Source: Verrucomicrobiota bacterium (lineage in GTDB: Bacteria > Verrucomicrobiota > Verrucomicrobiia > Limisphaerales > UBA11358). From it: a stretch of 8,991 nucleotides of DNA. Where the stretch lies: positions 1-8,991 of the forward strand of contig JAJPKI010000136.1 in assembly GCA_021323835.1 (NCBI GenBank), written 5' to 3'. The notes below the pieces were generated by a model, which saw only the letters and a list, made by a program, of their open reading frames with translations, did no database searches and had not been told where the DNA came from. Shown here in pieces: positions 6,164 to 8,991 of this stretch; positions within the stretch are counted from its first letter, which is position 1, and each line of letters begins with the position of its first letter. Position numbers and translations under genes: made by a program.

Positions 6164-7155
6164 CCGGTTGGCTCGGCATTTCGCTCGGTGACGTCACCGG
6201 CGTCGGGCCGGAAGTTGCACTCAAAGCCGTCGCCACTGAATTCAAAAATGACGACACGAAATATCTTTTCATCGGCGACGAACAAATCCTTGCGCGGCTG
6301 GACAAGAAATTTTCGCTCAATCTACCGCTGAAAAGGTTTTCCAGTTACAAAGACGATGGAAAATTTTTCACGACCAACCCATTTCTTGAAAAATTTTCAG
6401 AAAATCTTTCAACGGGTTCGCCAACTGCAGCAAATGCCGCCATTGCTTATTTGCGCGACGGCGCAAATCGTTGTTTGCGCGGCGAATTAGACGCGCTTGT
6501 CACCGCGCCAGTAAATAAAGAAGCCATTGTCCGCGCCGGACATAAAAATTTCGTCGGGCAAACGGAATTTCTTTCCGATTTGGCGAAGACCAAGCGCACT
6601 GTGATGATGCTGCTCGGTCCCGACGACAAAAACCGCTGGCTGCGCGTTGCGCTGGCGACGATTCACATTTCCATCAAATCCGTTCCTGAAAAATTAACAG
6701 CCGAAAAAATTTCGTTGGCTGTAGAATTAGCGGCTCAAGCGTGCCGCGATTTGAATTTACCACGCGCACGCATCGCCGTTGCCGGATTGAATCCGCACGC
6801 CGGTGAAGGCGGAGCGTTCGGTGACGAAGAAATCAAAATGATTTTGCCGACAATTTCCGCGTTGCAAAAAAAAGGATTTGATGTCGTCGGGCCGTTGAGT
6901 GGCGACACGGTTTTTTATTACGCACTGCGCGGAGACTTTGATGCCGTCGTCGCGATGTATCATGACCAGGGACTCGCGCCGCTGAAAGCCGTTGCATTTG
7001 ATTCGGGAATCAATTGGACGCTCGGCCTCCCATTCATCCGCACCTCGCCCGACCACGGCACGGCTTATGACATCGCCGGAAAGGGAATTGCAAATCCTTC
7101 AAGCATGATTGCCGCAATTCGGCTGGCGAAGCAACTGGCAGAAAATAAAAATTAG
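6160..7155 (+). CDS. pdxA: 4-hydroxythreonine-4-phosphate dehydrogenase
   Basis: PdxA oxidises 4-phosphohydroxy-L-threonine with NAD(P)+ in the DXP-dependent route to pyridoxal 5'-phosphate. The N-terminus ISLGDVTGVGPE (7-18) corresponds to the family motif usually written GDPAGIGPE, with Val-Thr in place of Pro-Ala. Other landmarks are VTAPVNKEAI (114-123), the substrate-site AGHKNFVGQTE (126-136), and three metal-ligand histidines: H169 (TIHI), H213 (NPHAGE) and H268 (MYHDQG). The C-terminal motif SPDHGTAYDIAGKG (296-309) is intact. At 331 residues it has the usual length. The ATG overlaps the surA stop by four bases, so it is translated as the second gene of that operon. Its stop overlaps the convergent trpC stop by four bases. 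Confidence 0.97.
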   Translation: MTGWLGISLGDVTGVGPEVALKAVATEFKNDDTKYLFIGDEQILARLDKKFSLNLPLKRFSSYKDDGKFFTTNPFLEKFSENLSTGSPTAANAAIAYLRDGANRCLRGELDALVTAPVNKEAIVRAGHKNFVGQTEFLSDLAKTKRTVMMLLGPDDKNRWLRVALATIHISIKSVPEKLTAEKISLAVELAAQACRDLNLPRARIAVAGLNPHAGEGGAFGDEEIKMILPTISALQKKGFDVVGPLSGDTVFYYALRGDFDAVVAMYHDQGLAPLKAVAFDSGINWTLGLPFIRTSPDHGTAYDIAGKGIANPSSMIAAIRLAKQLAENKN

Positions 7156-8246
7156 CCGATCAGCTCACGGATTTTTGGCTGGATATTTCCGTCGCGAAGT
7201 AATGATTCGCCGACCAGAATTGCCTTCGCGCCGCATTTCTGCAATCGCTCGACGTCCGTGCGCGTGTGAATTCCGCTTTCCGCGACGAGAACGGTTCCGA
7301 CAGGAATTTTCTTTGCCAATTTTTCTGTCGTGGCCAAATCCACTTTAAAAGTTTTCAAATCACGATTGTTGACGCCGAGTAATTGCGGAGAAATTTTCAG
7401 CGCGCGTTCCAATTCCGCTTCGTCGTGAACTTCGACAAGGACGGCAAGTCCGGCGTCAATCGCGAGCGAATGGAGTTTTTGCAATTGTTCGTTGGTCAAA
7501 ATGGCGACGATGAGCAGAATTGCGTCCGCGCCCCATTCGATGGCTTCGAGAATTTGCCGTTCATCAATGATGAAATCTTTTCGCAGCAGCGGCAATTTCA
7601 CGGCTTCGCGGATCTGTCGAAGATAATCAAGCGAGCCTTGAAAAAACTTCTCGTCGGTTAGAACGGAAAGACAACTTGCGCCGGCAGCTTCATATTCTTT
7701 AGCGATTTTGACCGGGTCAAAATCATTGCAAATGATTCCCGCCGATGGCGACGCTTTTTTCACTTCGGCAATCAGCGCAATGTCGCCGCGCGGATTTTTC
7801 AGGGCGGAAATAAAATCGCGTCGCTCGCCATGTTCGAGCATGGCATCGCGCAAATCGCCGGCGGCGATGATTCGCGCGGGCAATTTACTCACTTCAACTT
7901 TTTTCTGCTCAACGATTTCGTCGAGGATGTTTTGACTTTTCACAAATCGAATTTTCTTAATTCCATTTCTGCCAACAGCCGCAGCGCCCCAAGCAATCGC
8001 CCAGCCAAACAGCAAAAGCGGCGCTCCAATTTGTCCATCCGGCAAAGCGTTCGCGGAATCAACAAGATTGCCAACTTTTATCGACAACACTCCTAATGTT
8101 AATGCCCAAATTATTAACAATGGCCAACCAACTAAAATGCACCAAATATTTTTTATTTTTGCGTGCCCCATTCGAAATGGAATCCACAAAACAAAAAACA
8201 ACAATCCAAGTTCAGCAAATTCAAGAATTGTAATTTTCCAGTTCAC
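7152..8246 (-). CDS. trpC: indole-3-glycerol phosphate synthase with an N-terminal three-helix membrane extension
   Basis: The C-terminal part (from about residue 105) is a complete TrpC barrel, which closes CdRP to indole-3-glycerol phosphate in tryptophan synthesis. Catalytic and binding residues are present: E161 and K163 in IAEVKKASPS, K223 in LLRKDF, E272 in LVEVHDE, N294 and R295 in GVNNRDL, E323 and S324 in VAESGI. The reading frame opens 101 codons earlier at GTG 8246, two codons after a TAA. That part encodes hydrophobic helices at about 6-25, 33-58 and 74-92. TrpC is normally a soluble protein of about 260 residues. An in-frame GTG at 7943 would give exactly that (263 residues), with no ATG nearby. 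So this is either a true membrane fusion or a membrane gene running in frame into trpC. The barrel call is secure; the start is not. Confidence 0.85.
   Translation of the reverse strand: MNWKITILEFAELGLLFFVLWIPFRMGHAKIKNIWCILVGWPLLIIWALTLGVLSIKVGNLVDSANALPDGQIGAPLLLFGWAIAWGAAAVGRNGIKKIRFVKSQNILDEIVEQKKVEVSKLPARIIAAGDLRDAMLEHGERRDFISALKNPRGDIALIAEVKKASPSAGIICNDFDPVKIAKEYEAAGASCLSVLTDEKFFQGSLDYLRQIREAVKLPLLRKDFIIDERQILEAIEWGADAILLIVAILTNEQLQKLHSLAIDAGLAVLVEVHDEAELERALKISPQLLGVNNRDLKTFKVDLATTEKLAKKIPVGTVLVAESGIHTRTDVERLQKCGAKAILVGESLLRDGNIQPKIRELIG
7941..7943 (-). other. alternative internal GTG start for a stand-alone TrpC
   Basis: GTG at 7943-7941 would begin a protein opening M-K-S-Q-N-I-L-D-E-I, just where ordinary TrpC proteins begin. 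No Shine-Dalgarno sequence precedes it, but that is also true of other starts in this window. If used, the three-helix segment upstream would be a separate product or a minor extended form. Confidence 0.4.
7944..8246 (-). other. three-helix membrane segment fused in frame ahead of TrpC
   Basis: These 101 codons encode three hydrophobic segments: ITILEFAELGLLFFVLWIPF, a second around N33-G59, and a third around G74-G92. A basic tail (RNGIKKIR) precedes the TrpC start region. The DNA is AT-richer than the enzyme part: by my count 27% G+C at 8101-8160 and 40% at 8161-8220, against roughly 55% in the barrel at 7501-7560. I do not recognise the family. The helices are well formed, so it appears to be coding rather than chance read-through. 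Confidence 0.6.
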
Positions 8247-8270
8247 AAGTTAATTGCCGCAAAAGAACCC

Positions 8271-8299
8271 ATAAAACGCAAAGAAAAAATTCTTTTACG
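8271..8299 (-). terminator. possible rho-independent terminator after prfB
   Basis: On the minus strand CGTAAAAGAA (8299-8290) can pair with TTCTTTGCG (8285-8277) around a TTTT loop. The stem has nine pairs, with one G-T pair and one bulged A, and TTTTAT follows. It lies 20 bases after the prfB stop. The stem is AT-rich and so weak. It would separate prfB from trpC. Confidence 0.35.
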
Positions 8300-8319
8300 C
8301 TCTTTATATTTTATCGCGG

Positions 8320-8991
8320 TTATTCATCTTCATCCTTCACGCCTTGCATCCGTTTGGTCGGACAGCCGGCGCGGAGCCAAGCGTTCACGAATTGGTCCAA
8401 ATCGCCGTCCATCACGGCTTGCACGTTCGCGGTTTGGACGCCGGTGCGCAAATCTTTCACCATGCGATACGGCTGAAAAACGTAGCTGCGAATCTGATTG
8501 CCCCACGACACGCTGCCTTTCTCGCCGTAAAAACGTTCCATCTCGGCTTTCTCCGCGTCCACGCGCTGCGCAAAAATTCGCGAGAGCAAAAGATTCATCG
8601 CCGTCGCGCGGTTCTGATGTTGCGAACGTTGTGCCTGCGATGCGACAACGAGGCCGGTCGGAATGTGCGTGATGCGCACGGCGGTTTCAACTTTGTTCAC
8701 GTTCTGGCCGCCTTTGCCGCCGGAACGGAACGTGTCCACTTTGAATTCAGTCGGTGGAATGACAATTTCACCGTCGCTCTCCTCGATTTCCGCAATCGTG
8801 TCCACGCTGGCAAAACTGGTGTGACGGCGTTTGTTGGAATCGAACGGAGAAATTCTCACCAGCCGATGCACGCCGCGCTCGGCCTTGGCAAAGCCGTAGG
8901 CATTTTCGCCTTTCATCAACATGGTGACGCTTTTGAGTCCGGCGCTTTCGCCGGGCAGCGCGTCGGTGATTTCCACTTCCCAGCCGCGCGC
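8320..8991 (-). CDS. prfB: peptide chain release factor 2, C-terminal part (5' end outside window)
   Basis: RF2 releases finished proteins at UAA and UGA codons. The visible 223 residues run from ARGWEVEITD through the C-terminus. They include the stop-codon-reading tripeptide SPF (about 8850-8842, within VRISPFDSNKRRHTSF) and the catalytic GGQ loop (GGKGGQNVNK, about 8712-8704), which triggers peptidyl-tRNA hydrolysis. SPF rather than PxT marks it as RF2 and not RF1. The frame stays open to the last base of the window, and the first residues align with the middle of RF2. So the gene is cut by the window edge, not by a mutation. Any programmed frameshift site near codon 25 would lie outside. 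The gene ends TAA at 8320. Confidence 0.96.
   Translation of the reverse strand, partial: ARGWEVEITDALPGESAGLKSVTMLMKGENAYGFAKAERGVHRLVRISPFDSNKRRHTSFASVDTIAEIEESDGEIVIPPTEFKVDTFRSGGKGGQNVNKVETAVRITHIPTGLVVASQAQRSQHQNRATAMNLLLSRIFAQRVDAEKAEMERFYGEKGSVSWGNQIRSYVFQPYRMVKDLRTGVQTANVQAVMDGDLDQFVNAWLRAGCPTKRMQGVKDEDE

Noticed and set aside
8163..8672. A 169-codon plus-strand frame opposite trpC and prfB
   Set aside because: It is antisense to conserved RF2 residues, including the region just past GGQ. The Arg/Ser-rich product has no domain.

Overview
The window is ordinary bacterial chromosome, densely coding and about half G+C. It carries one tRNA gene, eight complete or near-complete protein genes and one gene cut by the right edge. 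No phage, transposase, integrase, CRISPR or plasmid genes are visible. Start sites almost all lack a Shine-Dalgarno sequence. The text alternates GCG-rich and AAATTT-rich runs. A squalene-hopene cyclase and a SurA-type periplasmic chaperone point to a Gram-negative bacterium that can make hopanoids. My best guess is Verrucomicrobiota (Pedosphaera/Limisphaerales-like), but this is an impression from style and gene content; no sequence search was possible.

Layout from left to right: tRNA-Pro(CGG) lies on the minus strand at the left edge. Divergent from it is a plus-strand pair, shc (hopanoid cyclase) and pyrD (quinone-dependent dihydroorotate dehydrogenase), only 6 bases apart. A palindromic TTCGCG-rich repeat separates pyrD from a dapF-family gene. 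That gene ends immediately against a convergent gene of unknown function (4265-4795, minus). Next comes a plus-strand run: a 64-residue single-pass membrane protein, a secreted SurA-like prolyl isomerase, and pdxA (vitamin B6 synthesis), with surA and pdxA overlapping by 4 bases. pdxA overlaps the convergent trpC by 4 bases. trpC is on the minus strand downstream of prfB (release factor 2), whose 5' part lies outside the window.

Most genes are housekeeping: pyrimidines (pyrD), tryptophan (trpC), pyridoxal phosphate (pdxA), envelope (shc, surA, probably dapF) and translation (tRNA-Pro, prfB). Two points stand out. First, the DapF-family protein has serine at both positions where the family has its two catalytic cysteines, and tyrosine in place of the conserved glutamate of the GAGET motif, while the substrate-contact residues are kept. 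It is either a divergent epimerase or an enzyme with another reaction. Second, the trpC reading frame continues about 100 codons upstream into an AT-richer segment encoding three membrane helices. This makes either a membrane-anchored TrpC or two genes joined in frame. Smaller points are possible near-leaderless promoters before dapF, the small membrane gene and surA, and convergent gene ends with no space for terminators.
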